Part shown: positions 25,921 to 33,774 of the stretch, piece by piece | Layout of the letters: the number at the start of each line of letters is the position of its first letter | Numbering within the stretch: the first letter of the stretch is position 1 | Assembly (NCBI GenBank): GCA_012515615.1 | Contig: JAAYYB010000365.1 | Location: 1-34,356 of the forward strand | Origin: Fibrobacter sp. | Lineage (GTDB): Bacteria > Fibrobacterota > Chitinivibrionia > Chitinivibrionales > Chitinispirillaceae | Direction: 5' to 3' | Length of the DNA: 34,356 nt | Position numbers and translations under genes: made by a program | Notes under the pieces: generated by a model | What the model was told of the DNA's origin: nothing | The model's input: only the letters and a program-made list of their open reading frames with translations | Database searches by the model: none

Positions 25921-26074
25921 AATTCCGGTCTTTATTTCTGATTATTATTCTGTTAAACCGTTTACTATCCGCTTAACTACATCTTTTAGTTTTGCAACAT
26001 GATAAGTGATAATCAGTCCCGGTTTTTTATGGCTTACCGTAAGTATGATAATATTTTTTCTCTAGCCAGAGAGG

Positions 26075-27688
26075 TCAGGCAAACGCCGCAAGCGCATAGA
26101 TCAGCGCAGCGTTCCAGTTTATCGCAGTCTCATTTACACGGCAGTTCGCCTCGACATCTTCATAGTCAAGTGCATTATCAGCAGGCCCGCCAACAAGGTA
26201 GCCAGGCCATGGATCCTCTACCCCATCTGCCCCGCAGCGCCGGTCATGAGGGTGCATGGGAGGATTAAAACCCAGTGACGTAACAAATGAGCGGCAGAAA
26301 TGGTTTCTTCCAAAAACAAACCCCAGTGCATCAAGAGCAGTATTTACATATTTATAATCCGGGTTAATCCTGTATGCGGTGTTGAGTACCAGAACCTGAT
26401 CAAGAAGGTTGCTGTTTGCACCCCAGCAGTACCGTTCACCAAGCGGCCGCCCGTAACCATGAGCATCAGCCACCTCTGCCATCTGGTTTGCAGTAGAGAT
26501 AAAAGAAGCCGCAATCTCTTTTACAAGAGATTCATCCCGGTCCTTTCTCTTTGAGAACAGGAAGGTATCCATGGCCAGGTTTCTTACATCCTTCCAGTTG
26601 AAATCAAACTCAACTTTGGGGTTCATTTCTCCTGCGCGTTTCTGAAAATCTGCAAGGAACCTTTCTTCACCGGTTGTTTCCCAGAGCTCTGCGGCCGCCC
26701 ACAAACGGCCATCATGATCATTTGTTATATAGCCGCCGGTAAAGAAGCCTGAGAGATCGGGCTGGTGTTCTTCAGGATGTTCCTGAAGAAAACCGTAACT
26801 ATTTACAGCCGCATCCAGACATTTCTGACTGTAGGCACCATCAAATGGACCAAACACCCTTGCGGCAGCAGCCATCAGCGCGGTGAAATCCGCAGTTGCC
26901 GGGCTCCCCCATGGAGTAAAGTAACGCCGAGCAGTCTCCTGCTCAGGCATTATAAAAGGGCAGAAACGGATTGTGCTTATCTTATGCGAAACAGACCCGT
27001 CATCAAACTGCATCGTAAAAAGCCAGTCCATCTCCCATTTTATCTCCTGCAGCAGAGGCGGCAATTCTCCTGAAGGGTCGGGCAGATGGTTGATATTCTC
27101 GATTCTATTGCGGAAATGCTCCCAGGCCTTGATCATCATACCCACAGTAATCCCGGCATTAACTACATATTTATTGTAGTCGCCTGCATCGTGCCAGCCC
27201 CCTGTTGATTTTTTTACTCTTCCCGGACTGCCGGCATAATCAAGCAGCGCATCATTGAGATGACAGGCCTCATGACTGTACCTGCTACCATTGTGGGTAA
27301 CCGAAACCTCTGTTCCGCAACGCCAGAGATACATCGCCTGCATTGCCAGACGGTATGGCTCCCGATAGATATAATTCCCGATCTCAAAGCTGGCCGAGCG
27401 CCCCAGCCCTTCTACATATAAGTAGTATTCACCAGCGGTGTTTAATTTTGAGAAATCGGCAGTGTAGATTTCCTCACCGGTATCAGGGTTTAGCTGTGGC
27501 CCGAAAATCTGACCCGCAAAAATCTCCTCTCCGCTGATTCGATCGACCACTGTGAACCCTGTACAGGGAAAAGAGATCGATGCCCTCTTTTTCTGATTTT
27601 CCAGAAATCCGATAGAATTCAATCTTATACCAGTATTTACTTGAGCTCTTTCCAGATTTCCAGTTTTTACCATCAGTTCTTTTTCCAA
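26075..27688 (-). CDS. GH9 family glycoside hydrolase with N-terminal Ig-like domain, no signal peptide
   Basis: A 537-residue endoglucanase/exoglucosidase-type GH9 enzyme. Residues about 15-105 form the CelD-N Ig-like domain (IRLNSIGFLEN, TADFSKLNTAGEYYLYVEG). The catalytic (alpha/alpha)6 barrel follows. D167 and D170 in GGWHDAGDYNKYVV are the catalytic base pair, HPHDRR is the substrate motif, and E520 in RVNETAINWNAAL is the acid. All key residues are present. No signal peptide is seen, which suggests a cytoplasmic enzyme acting on imported cello-oligosaccharides, like intracellular GH9 glucosidases. The start is a TTG at 27688 with GGAG 9 bp upstream; an ATG lies 5 codons in. Confidence 0.9.
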   Translation of the reverse strand: MEKELMVKTGNLERAQVNTGIRLNSIGFLENQKKRASISFPCTGFTVVDRISGEEIFAGQIFGPQLNPDTGEEIYTADFSKLNTAGEYYLYVEGLGRSASFEIGNYIYREPYRLAMQAMYLWRCGTEVSVTHNGSRYSHEACHLNDALLDYAGSPGRVKKSTGGWHDAGDYNKYVVNAGITVGMMIKAWEHFRNRIENINHLPDPSGELPPLLQEIKWEMDWLFTMQFDDGSVSHKISTIRFCPFIMPEQETARRYFTPWGSPATADFTALMAAAARVFGPFDGAYSQKCLDAAVNSYGFLQEHPEEHQPDLSGFFTGGYITNDHDGRLWAAAELWETTGEERFLADFQKRAGEMNPKVEFDFNWKDVRNLAMDTFLFSKRKDRDESLVKEIAASFISTANQMAEVADAHGYGRPLGERYCWGANSNLLDQVLVLNTAYRINPDYKYVNTALDALGFVFGRNHFCRSFVTSLGFNPPMHPHDRRCGADGVEDPWPGYLVGGPADNALDYEDVEANCRVNETAINWNAALIYALAAFA

Positions 27689-27839
27689 ATCGCGCTCTCC
27701 AGGTACAATAGTCTTGTAGGCCTGAATTCAAAATAAATCGAGATAAAGTTGTGAGAAGTTCTCTTTGAAGAAGATCAGACAACAAGTCTATTTACTCTTT
27801 TATGTCGGAGTTCTTAAAAAACAAACCGTTTATTTAGGC

Positions 27840-28280
27840 TCAGAAGACAAATCTCAGGCCCAATCCCCCTGCCAGAGTCCAGTTTGTTTCAGGAATTACA
27901 GTCATTTCAGGAACTATTTCCACAAATGCACTCAAAGGTGGTCCTTCAAACAGATACTCCACACCAACAGGAATTCTTACCCCTAAAAATGAATTATCAG
28001 CAATCTGCAGCGTGGCACCAAGGCCAAAGAAAACGGGCAGTTGCCCGGGGTCGATCTCCGGCCAGAAATAGTGGTAATGGTAATCGGCTGAGAGATCAAG
28101 CGAAAATTCCCTGAAAGACCATCCGGCAGCGGCATTTACCGCACTCTTCTCAGTAAACCAGTATTTTGCACTGAGCCCGCTAGGTTCCCCTAAAATCACC
28201 CCCACCTCCCAGAGTGGTACTAAATCCTGGGATTTCACGGTAAAGATGCTTAAAATCAGTATCAGCAATGTTTTTTTCAT
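27840..28280 (-). CDS. Small outer-membrane beta-barrel protein
   Basis: A 146-residue protein with a signal peptide (MKKTLLILILSIFTVKS), then alternating amphipathic beta strands (VGVILGEPSGLSAKYWFT, FFGLGATLQIADNSFLGVRI, TLAGGLGLRFVF). It ends in Phe, the usual outer-membrane barrel signal. It is short for a barrel (about 8 strands). The family is not recognised and no function can be assigned. It lies 151 bp upstream of the GH9 gene on the same strand, perhaps co-transcribed, and is divergent from the large secreted GH9 gene. Confidence 0.75.
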   Translation of the reverse strand: MKKTLLILILSIFTVKSQDLVPLWEVGVILGEPSGLSAKYWFTEKSAVNAAAGWSFREFSLDLSADYHYHYFWPEIDPGQLPVFFGLGATLQIADNSFLGVRIPVGVEYLFEGPPLSAFVEIVPEMTVIPETNWTLAGGLGLRFVF

Positions 28281-28490
28281 ATTCCCCCCATCTTTTACAG
28301 GGTGATTTGTACTTCGGGTCTGTTAAAAGACCTCCACTTTGCACCCCAAACTCCTTCTCCCTGCAATAAAAGTGCCTCTGATTCTTCTGGAAATGAGAAA
28401 ATTCTGAGCCATTTACTATTATTTTATCACTAATATCAGTTACAGATTTTTTCCAGACATTTAAACCGTTTAACGAGACAGGGTAGCACA

Positions 28491-30977
28491 GTGATCAAAG
28501 AGAGAAACATAGTACTTATCCTTGGAATTTTCCTTTCCCTGCCCCTTTCAGCTGCAGTCCATATAAATCAGCTTGGATACGAATCGGAAGGACCCAAAAC
28601 CGCTCTCATAGAGAGTTCTTCAGCCATATCTTCAACTTCTTTTACCATCGAAACTGCCGCCGGCTCTGTGGTACACACAGGAACAAGTGGCCCCTCACAG
28701 ACTGTAGAAGGATGGATCGGACGTTTTTTTTCAGTCTGCGACTTTTCATCATTCACCACTCCAGGGAAATACATCTTCAAATCCGGAACAGAAGTTTCAG
28801 AACAGTTTGAAATCGGCAGCAATTTTCTCTTTAAAAAAACGGTCAGCGATCAGGTGGGCTTCTTTAATGGTATGCGATGTAAACTGGAAGACCGATCGAT
28901 CCCGAAATTCTCCTCAGGGGGAAGCTTCGATGTGCATGGCGGATGGAACGATGCGACCGGGGATCTTGGAAAGTATCTTTCCCATTTATCTTTTGCAAAC
29001 TACATGAACCCGCAGCAGATACCCATGGTAATCTATTCTCTTCTGCGCTCATGGGAACTGGATTCAACAAACCTTAAGACTATGAACACCGGGATTCTTC
29101 AGGAAGCCGCCTACGGTGCGGATTACCTCATGAGAATTCTCGATGCAGAAGGTTACTTTTACCAGATAATTTTCGACAGATGGGGCTGGGACGAGGCCCG
29201 AGAGATCTGTTCATGGGATTATGACAAAACTGTAACTCCTGAATATCTCCAGAGCGGGCACAAGGTTGCAGATTTACAGTCCGCTTTCAGAGAAGGCGGC
29301 GGAATGGCTATAGCGGCACTTGCCAAGGCCGCATCAATGAAAGTCTCCGGAGAGTTCACAGCAACCGCTTACCTTGACGGTGCCAAAAAAGGGTATACGC
29401 ACCTGAAAGCCAACAACACAAAATATTGCGATAACCGGGAAGAGAACATCATCGATGATTACTGCGCCCTGATGGCCACAGTTGAGCTTTATAAAGCCAC
29501 TACAGATGAAATATATCTTTCCGATGCGCGCATCAGGGCTGCATCCCTGATCGGAAGATTCGACTCCAGAGGTTTTTTCTTCTCTGATAACCGTAAACGC
29601 CGCCCCTTCTACCATGCCGCGGAAGAGGGACTTCCGGTTCTTGCGCTCATTAACTTTCTCTCAATCGATGAAACCTATTTACAGGAGATCAAATCACTAC
29701 TTAACAAATGGAGAGAAAAACAACTCTCTCTTAACGATCCTGCAGCAAATCCGTTCAGGTATGCGCGCATGACCTGGTCCCCTTTTGATCCATCCAAAAG
29801 CGGAGCGATAAACCCCGCAAGCAATCTGGCGGCCGGCAAAACCTTAACGGCGTCTTCAACCGAAAACGGGCATCCTGTAAACGATGCAGTTGATGGCAGC
29901 ATGACAACCCGCTGGGGAAGTGTGCTTTACAATGGCGCAGATCTTACCTGTCAGGAGTGGCTCGCTGTAGATTTAGGCGGTACCTACAACATTAACGAGG
30001 TAACGGTCGTCTGGGAAGCAGCACACGGAACCCAGTACACTATCGACATCTCACAGGATGGAAACAGCTGGACAAGTATCGCTACAGAATCTGCCGGAAA
30101 CGGCGGAACTGACGTTTTCCAGATCTCCCCCGCCGCTTCGGCAAAGCACGTAAGAGTTCATGCCACCAAAAGATCTCTTCAGTACGCAGGCGTTTCGATA
30201 TACGAATTTCAGGTAAAAGGAGCCGTTGGCGAACAGGATCCGGACATAGATCAGGAACCAGTGGTACTTAATACAAGTTTTTTCCAGCCGCACACAAACG
30301 AGACCGGCTACTGGTGGCAGGGAGAAAACGCCAGAATAGCATCGATGAGCGCGGCACTGCTTGCCGCAGAAGTCACCCTTAACCCCGGCTTTCGCTTTGG
30401 AGATAATGACATCTCTCATCTTGCAGTCTCACAGCTTGACTGGATACTGGGCAAAAACCCTTTTGATATCTGCATGATGTATGGATATGGTTATGAAAAC
30501 TACCCTGATTATCCCGGCAAACCGGACTACGCCTTCCCTAACGTTAAAGGCGGTATCTGCAACGGAATCACAAGCGACAGCATCAATGAAACCGATGTCT
30601 GGTTTATGCCCAATGGCGGAACCGATGCCGACTGGCGGTGGATCGAGCAGTGGCTTCCACATAATGCCTGGTACCTTTTAGCCGTCTCCAATCTCTCTTA
30701 TGTGCTCGAAAGACCTATCCTGGCCACGTTACCTTCTACTCCTGCAATCAATGCGTCACTCGCAAATATCAAATTGACAGGAAATAATATCAACTTCACC
30801 TCCGGAGGCAAAACAGCTGAGGTATCGATTGTTGATATCAAGGGAAGGGTCGTTGCCAGAAAAGCCATTTCAGGAAATGGCACAATCAGCCTGAAAAATT
30901 TCCGTTCGGGCGCTTATTGTGCGATAATCAAATCCGGCAACTCCAGAAAAACGCTCGGTTTTTCTGTGACAAAATAA
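28491..30977 (+). CDS. Secreted GH9 cellulase with inserted F5/8-type carbohydrate-binding domain and T9SS-like C-terminal domain
   Basis: An 828-residue secreted enzyme. The signal peptide is IVLILGIFLSLPLSA. It is followed by an Ig-like domain (HINQLGYESEGPKTALIE), then the GH9 barrel starting with HGGWNDATGDLGKYLSHL (about residues 148-165, with the catalytic Asp pair). Residues about 437-580 form an F5/8 type C (discoidin/CBM32-like) domain (NLAAGKTLTASS, AVDGSMTTRWGS, WLAVDLGGTYNINEVTV). It interrupts the GH9 barrel, which resumes at GYWWQGENARIASMSAALL and ends with RWIEQWLPHNAWYLLA, where the Glu near residue 719 is the likely acid. Residues about 744-828 resemble a type A T9SS sorting domain (VSIVDIKGRVVARK, LKNFRSGAYCAIIKSG). 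The start is GTG with CAGGG 8 bp upstream. Confidence 0.85.
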   Translation: MIKERNIVLILGIFLSLPLSAAVHINQLGYESEGPKTALIESSSAISSTSFTIETAAGSVVHTGTSGPSQTVEGWIGRFFSVCDFSSFTTPGKYIFKSGTEVSEQFEIGSNFLFKKTVSDQVGFFNGMRCKLEDRSIPKFSSGGSFDVHGGWNDATGDLGKYLSHLSFANYMNPQQIPMVIYSLLRSWELDSTNLKTMNTGILQEAAYGADYLMRILDAEGYFYQIIFDRWGWDEAREICSWDYDKTVTPEYLQSGHKVADLQSAFREGGGMAIAALAKAASMKVSGEFTATAYLDGAKKGYTHLKANNTKYCDNREENIIDDYCALMATVELYKATTDEIYLSDARIRAASLIGRFDSRGFFFSDNRKRRPFYHAAEEGLPVLALINFLSIDETYLQEIKSLLNKWREKQLSLNDPAANPFRYARMTWSPFDPSKSGAINPASNLAAGKTLTASSTENGHPVNDAVDGSMTTRWGSVLYNGADLTCQEWLAVDLGGTYNINEVTVVWEAAHGTQYTIDISQDGNSWTSIATESAGNGGTDVFQISPAASAKHVRVHATKRSLQYAGVSIYEFQVKGAVGEQDPDIDQEPVVLNTSFFQPHTNETGYWWQGENARIASMSAALLAAEVTLNPGFRFGDNDISHLAVSQLDWILGKNPFDICMMYGYGYENYPDYPGKPDYAFPNVKGGICNGITSDSINETDVWFMPNGGTDADWRWIEQWLPHNAWYLLAVSNLSYVLERPILATLPSTPAINASLANIKLTGNNINFTSGGKTAEVSIVDIKGRVVARKAISGNGTISLKNFRSGAYCAIIKSGNSRKTLGFSVTK

Positions 30978-31162
30978 GTGCGATTGCCTCTGTCGTATTT
31001 GTAATCGCGACACTAATCGTAATCGTAGTTCCAGGCCGTTGCAGATATCTGATAAAATATCCGCTACGGCCTCCCCCCTCTCTCAAATTACCCCTGTCCA
31101 CATCGGCAAAAGTTACTTTTTATCACAAGAATTTTCTTACATTCACTTCAAACATCATTTAA

Positions 31163-32206
31163 ATGAATCATAAAAAAATACTAACCACCGTGCTCTGTCT
31201 TGGTATGATGCTGATGAATGGCTGCTATCTGATTAAACAGGGCACATATATTCTCAGATACAACTCCAGGGCCCGGAAAGCCGAAAAGATGCTCAAAAGC
31301 CCTGATATCCCGCAGCACACAAGGGAGTTTCTGGAACTTGTTCAGGAGATCAGGTCGTATGCAGTTGACAGTATCGGACTGAATAAAAACAGAAATTACA
31401 CGACATATGTGGAAATTGATAAAGATTACCTGATTGATGTAGTCTCGGCGGCAGAAGATGCCAGTTTCAAACAGTACAAGTGGTGCTATCCGTTTTTTGG
31501 CTGTTTCCCGTACAAAGGCTACTTTGAAAAAGAAGACGCCCGTAAAGAAGCATCTCAATTGAAAGAAAAGGGTTACGATGTAAATATTGACAAGGTTGAC
31601 GGATTCAGCACCCTTGGTTTTCTCAAGGACCCTCTCTACAGTTTCATGAAGGGTTTTTCAGTCTACGGTATCGCATCACTGATAATTCACGAACAGACAC
31701 ACGCCACAGTATTTATAAAAAACAGGGTACAGTTCAATGAAGAACTGGCTACTTTTACAGGCAATACCGGGGCAATGAACTTTATCAAACAGAAGTACGG
31801 AAACGATTCGGAGGAATTCCGCAGCACAGTTCTTGCAAATCAGGATCGAGAGGCATATCTGAGCCTGTTAAGAGGCCTCTATGGTGAATTGAAGAAAGTT
31901 TACGACAGTCCAATCAGCAGAGATGAAAAGTTAAAAAGAAAAGCAGAAATCATTGCCGGATTCAGGGAAAAGGTCTCAAATGAATACGATCAGCTTTTCA
32001 AAACCCGAAACTACCGTCAATTGAGCAAAATTCCGATCAACAACGCCTATCTGGCGGTCAGGATGACCTATACAAATGATCTTGAGATATTCCAGGAACT
32101 TTATTCGCGTAAAAATGAAAACCTGAAGGATTTTATGGAAAGCATAAAAAAACTGAAAAAAGTAAAAACTGATCCTAAAGAGTATATCAGAAAAGAATTT
32201 CAGTAG
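31163..32206 (+). CDS. PF10023-type aminopeptidase-like lipoprotein
   Basis: A 347-residue zinc metallopeptidase-like protein. The signal peptide ends in a lipobox (LMNGC, C21), so it is a lipoprotein. The metal site is IIHEQTHATVF (H176, E177, H180), with a likely third ligand in FNEELATF (E193 or E194). Sequence features such as YNSRARKAEKML and the conserved WCYPFFGCFPYKGYF match the 'putative aminopeptidase' family, whose substrates are not known. The ribosome-binding site is weak. It is followed after 113 bp by the HAD gene on the same strand. Confidence 0.85.
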   Translation: MNHKKILTTVLCLGMMLMNGCYLIKQGTYILRYNSRARKAEKMLKSPDIPQHTREFLELVQEIRSYAVDSIGLNKNRNYTTYVEIDKDYLIDVVSAAEDASFKQYKWCYPFFGCFPYKGYFEKEDARKEASQLKEKGYDVNIDKVDGFSTLGFLKDPLYSFMKGFSVYGIASLIIHEQTHATVFIKNRVQFNEELATFTGNTGAMNFIKQKYGNDSEEFRSTVLANQDREAYLSLLRGLYGELKKVYDSPISRDEKLKRKAEIIAGFREKVSNEYDQLFKTRNYRQLSKIPINNAYLAVRMTYTNDLEIFQELYSRKNENLKDFMESIKKLKKVKTDPKEYIRKEFQ

Positions 32207-32319
32207 TTACTTTCTTCTGTTTTTATTTCTTTGTGATTCCTGCTTTTTCAGAAAGTATCTTTACATCCCGGTAAAACAGATACAGGTACAGATAAACTCA
32301 GGATAAACATTATTACTAT

Positions 32320-32976
32320 ATGAAAAATAAAGCTGTCGTTTTTGATTTTGACGGAGTGATTCTGGATACGGAAATATGCAGATATGAGTCCTGGAACAGA
32401 GTTTTTATTAAATACGGCCTGGAACTGCCTCTCGACGCCTGGGTCCAGAGCATTGGAAGGGCGCATTATGTTTTTGACCCTTTTGACATTCTTCAGGGAA
32501 TGGTAAAAGAAAAGCTTGACCGGGATCAGCTCCGGGCTCTTCACAAAGAATACGAACTTGAGATAGTAAAGACAACCCCGGTTCTTCCCGGAGTCAAAGA
32601 GCGGATTCTCGAGGCAAAATCCCTGGGTATTAAACTGGCCGTAGCATCCAGCTCATCAAGAAACTGGGTAGATGGCAATCTGAGTGACCGGGGACTGCTG
32701 CAGTATTTTGATGCTACAGTCTGCAGAGAAGACACTCAGCGGCACAAACCGATGCCTGATCCCTATCTGGCCGCCCTGCGCATTCTAAATTGTGAAGCAA
32801 AAGACGCGATAGCTGTTGAGGACTCACCGCCTGGAATTGATGCCGCTCTGGCTGCAGGTCTTACATGTATTGCAGTAGGATGCAGCCTCACGAGGCATCT
32901 TGATCTGAGCAAAGCCCATATCCGGCCTTTTTCTTTGAATGAGATCTCCTTCAAAGAAATCTTCTCATCAACATAA
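32320..32976 (+). CDS. HAD superfamily phosphatase/phosphomutase (beta-phosphoglucomutase-like)
   Basis: A 218-residue HAD hydrolase of subfamily IA with a helical cap. The catalytic Asp pair is D9/D11 in VVFDFDGVILDTE, motif II is VASSSSR, the motif III Lys is in HKPMPDPYLAAL, and motif IV is VEDSPPGIDAA. Substrate choice (sugar phosphate mutase or phosphatase) cannot be read. There is no signal peptide, so it is cytoplasmic. The cap sequence (YESWNRVFIKYGLEL) resembles the PgmB/YcjU group. A weak link to sugar metabolism comes from the neighbouring GH9 genes. Confidence 0.9.
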   Translation: MKNKAVVFDFDGVILDTEICRYESWNRVFIKYGLELPLDAWVQSIGRAHYVFDPFDILQGMVKEKLDRDQLRALHKEYELEIVKTTPVLPGVKERILEAKSLGIKLAVASSSSRNWVDGNLSDRGLLQYFDATVCREDTQRHKPMPDPYLAALRILNCEAKDAIAVEDSPPGIDAALAAGLTCIAVGCSLTRHLDLSKAHIRPFSLNEISFKEIFSST

Positions 32977-33015
32977 CCCTAACGACAATGTGACCCCTGG
33001 AGATAATGTTTTAAA

Positions 33016-33177
33016 GGGTACCTCTAAATATTCAGTTTTCAAGCCAGGCCGAGCGAGAATTCGCTGCGCCAGGCGCACTAAAGAGGCGAATCCGCTGTGA
33101 TTCGCCAGGTTGCAACGGTAGCTTAGTAGAATTAACAGCCGGGCCGCAGCGGAAGATGAATTTTTAGAGGAGTACCC
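33016..33177. repeat. MITE-like element, family B, with apparent TAAA target duplication
   Basis: A 162-bp element with imperfect terminal inverted repeats of about 20 bp: GGGTACCTCTAAATATTC at the left (33016-33033) and GAATTTTTAGAGGAGTACCC at the right (33158-33177). It is flanked by TAAA on both sides (33012-33015 and 33178-33181). Inside, GGCGAATC and GATTCGCC form a hairpin near 33095. It has no coding frame. The tips resemble insertion-sequence ends, but no parent transposase is in the window. Confidence 0.75.
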
Positions 33178-33282
33178 TAAAGTATTTACCTGCTACGTAT
33201 TAATTTTTCCGTTATTATACAAATACCAATAAAGGCGACTCACGCTGCAAGTTGCTAAAAATCATTCCATTAGTTGATATTC

Positions 33283-33310
33283 TTGCCACTTTTAACTTGT
33301 AAGTTATTAT
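33283..33310 (+). promoter_or_regulatory. Candidate promoter of the 33338 gene
   Basis: TTGCCA (33283-33288) and TATTAT (33305-33310) with a 16-bp spacer lie about 28 bp before the start codon, a suitable distance for transcription to begin near 33317. Confidence 0.4.
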
Positions 33311-33337
33311 TTTGTACTTCAGTACAAGGAGACTATA

Positions 33338-33691
33338 TTGGCAATTAATATCTCCACATATCTAAAATCGATTCTGTTTGGAACACTTACATTTCTGACC
33401 GTATATAATGCGGTCAAATACGAAATATATCTGCTCCTTAATCCTACATTGATCAAGGAGCAGACTTCCGAAAACACACTAATATCATCTGTGGATTATA
33501 AACTGTCAGTATGCAAGGCAAAGGGTTCAAATTCCCTGAAAGAGATCGGTAAAATTCTCGATGCATTTAATCTCTGCCCTATTATGAGTTATGAGGTCGA
33601 CAAACATCACGATCTCACAATTAACAATTTCAGCATCTTACCTTTAGATTCGAACACTGACCCTGGCCAGTCGGTCCGTCTTCGAATTTGA
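33338..33691 (+). CDS. Small hypothetical protein with possible N-terminal membrane segment
   Basis: A 117-residue protein of unknown family. Residues about 8-32 are hydrophobic (SILFGTLTFLTVYNAV, then YEIYLLLN) and could anchor it in the inner membrane; the rest is polar and probably extracytoplasmic. The start is a TTG with AAGGAG 6 bp upstream, and a candidate promoter lies just before. No motif is recognised. It is followed 83 bp later by the repeat protein on the same strand and could share its transcript. Confidence 0.6.
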   Translation: MAINISTYLKSILFGTLTFLTVYNAVKYEIYLLLNPTLIKEQTSENTLISSVDYKLSVCKAKGSNSLKEIGKILDAFNLCPIMSYEVDKHHDLTINNFSILPLDSNTDPGQSVRLRI

Positions 33692-33774
33692 GATTCAAAA
33701 CAAAAGCTTTCAGCAGTAATGATGTAATGTTAAAACCCGGTATTATCTTCATTCTTTCCATTTGAGGAGGAACT

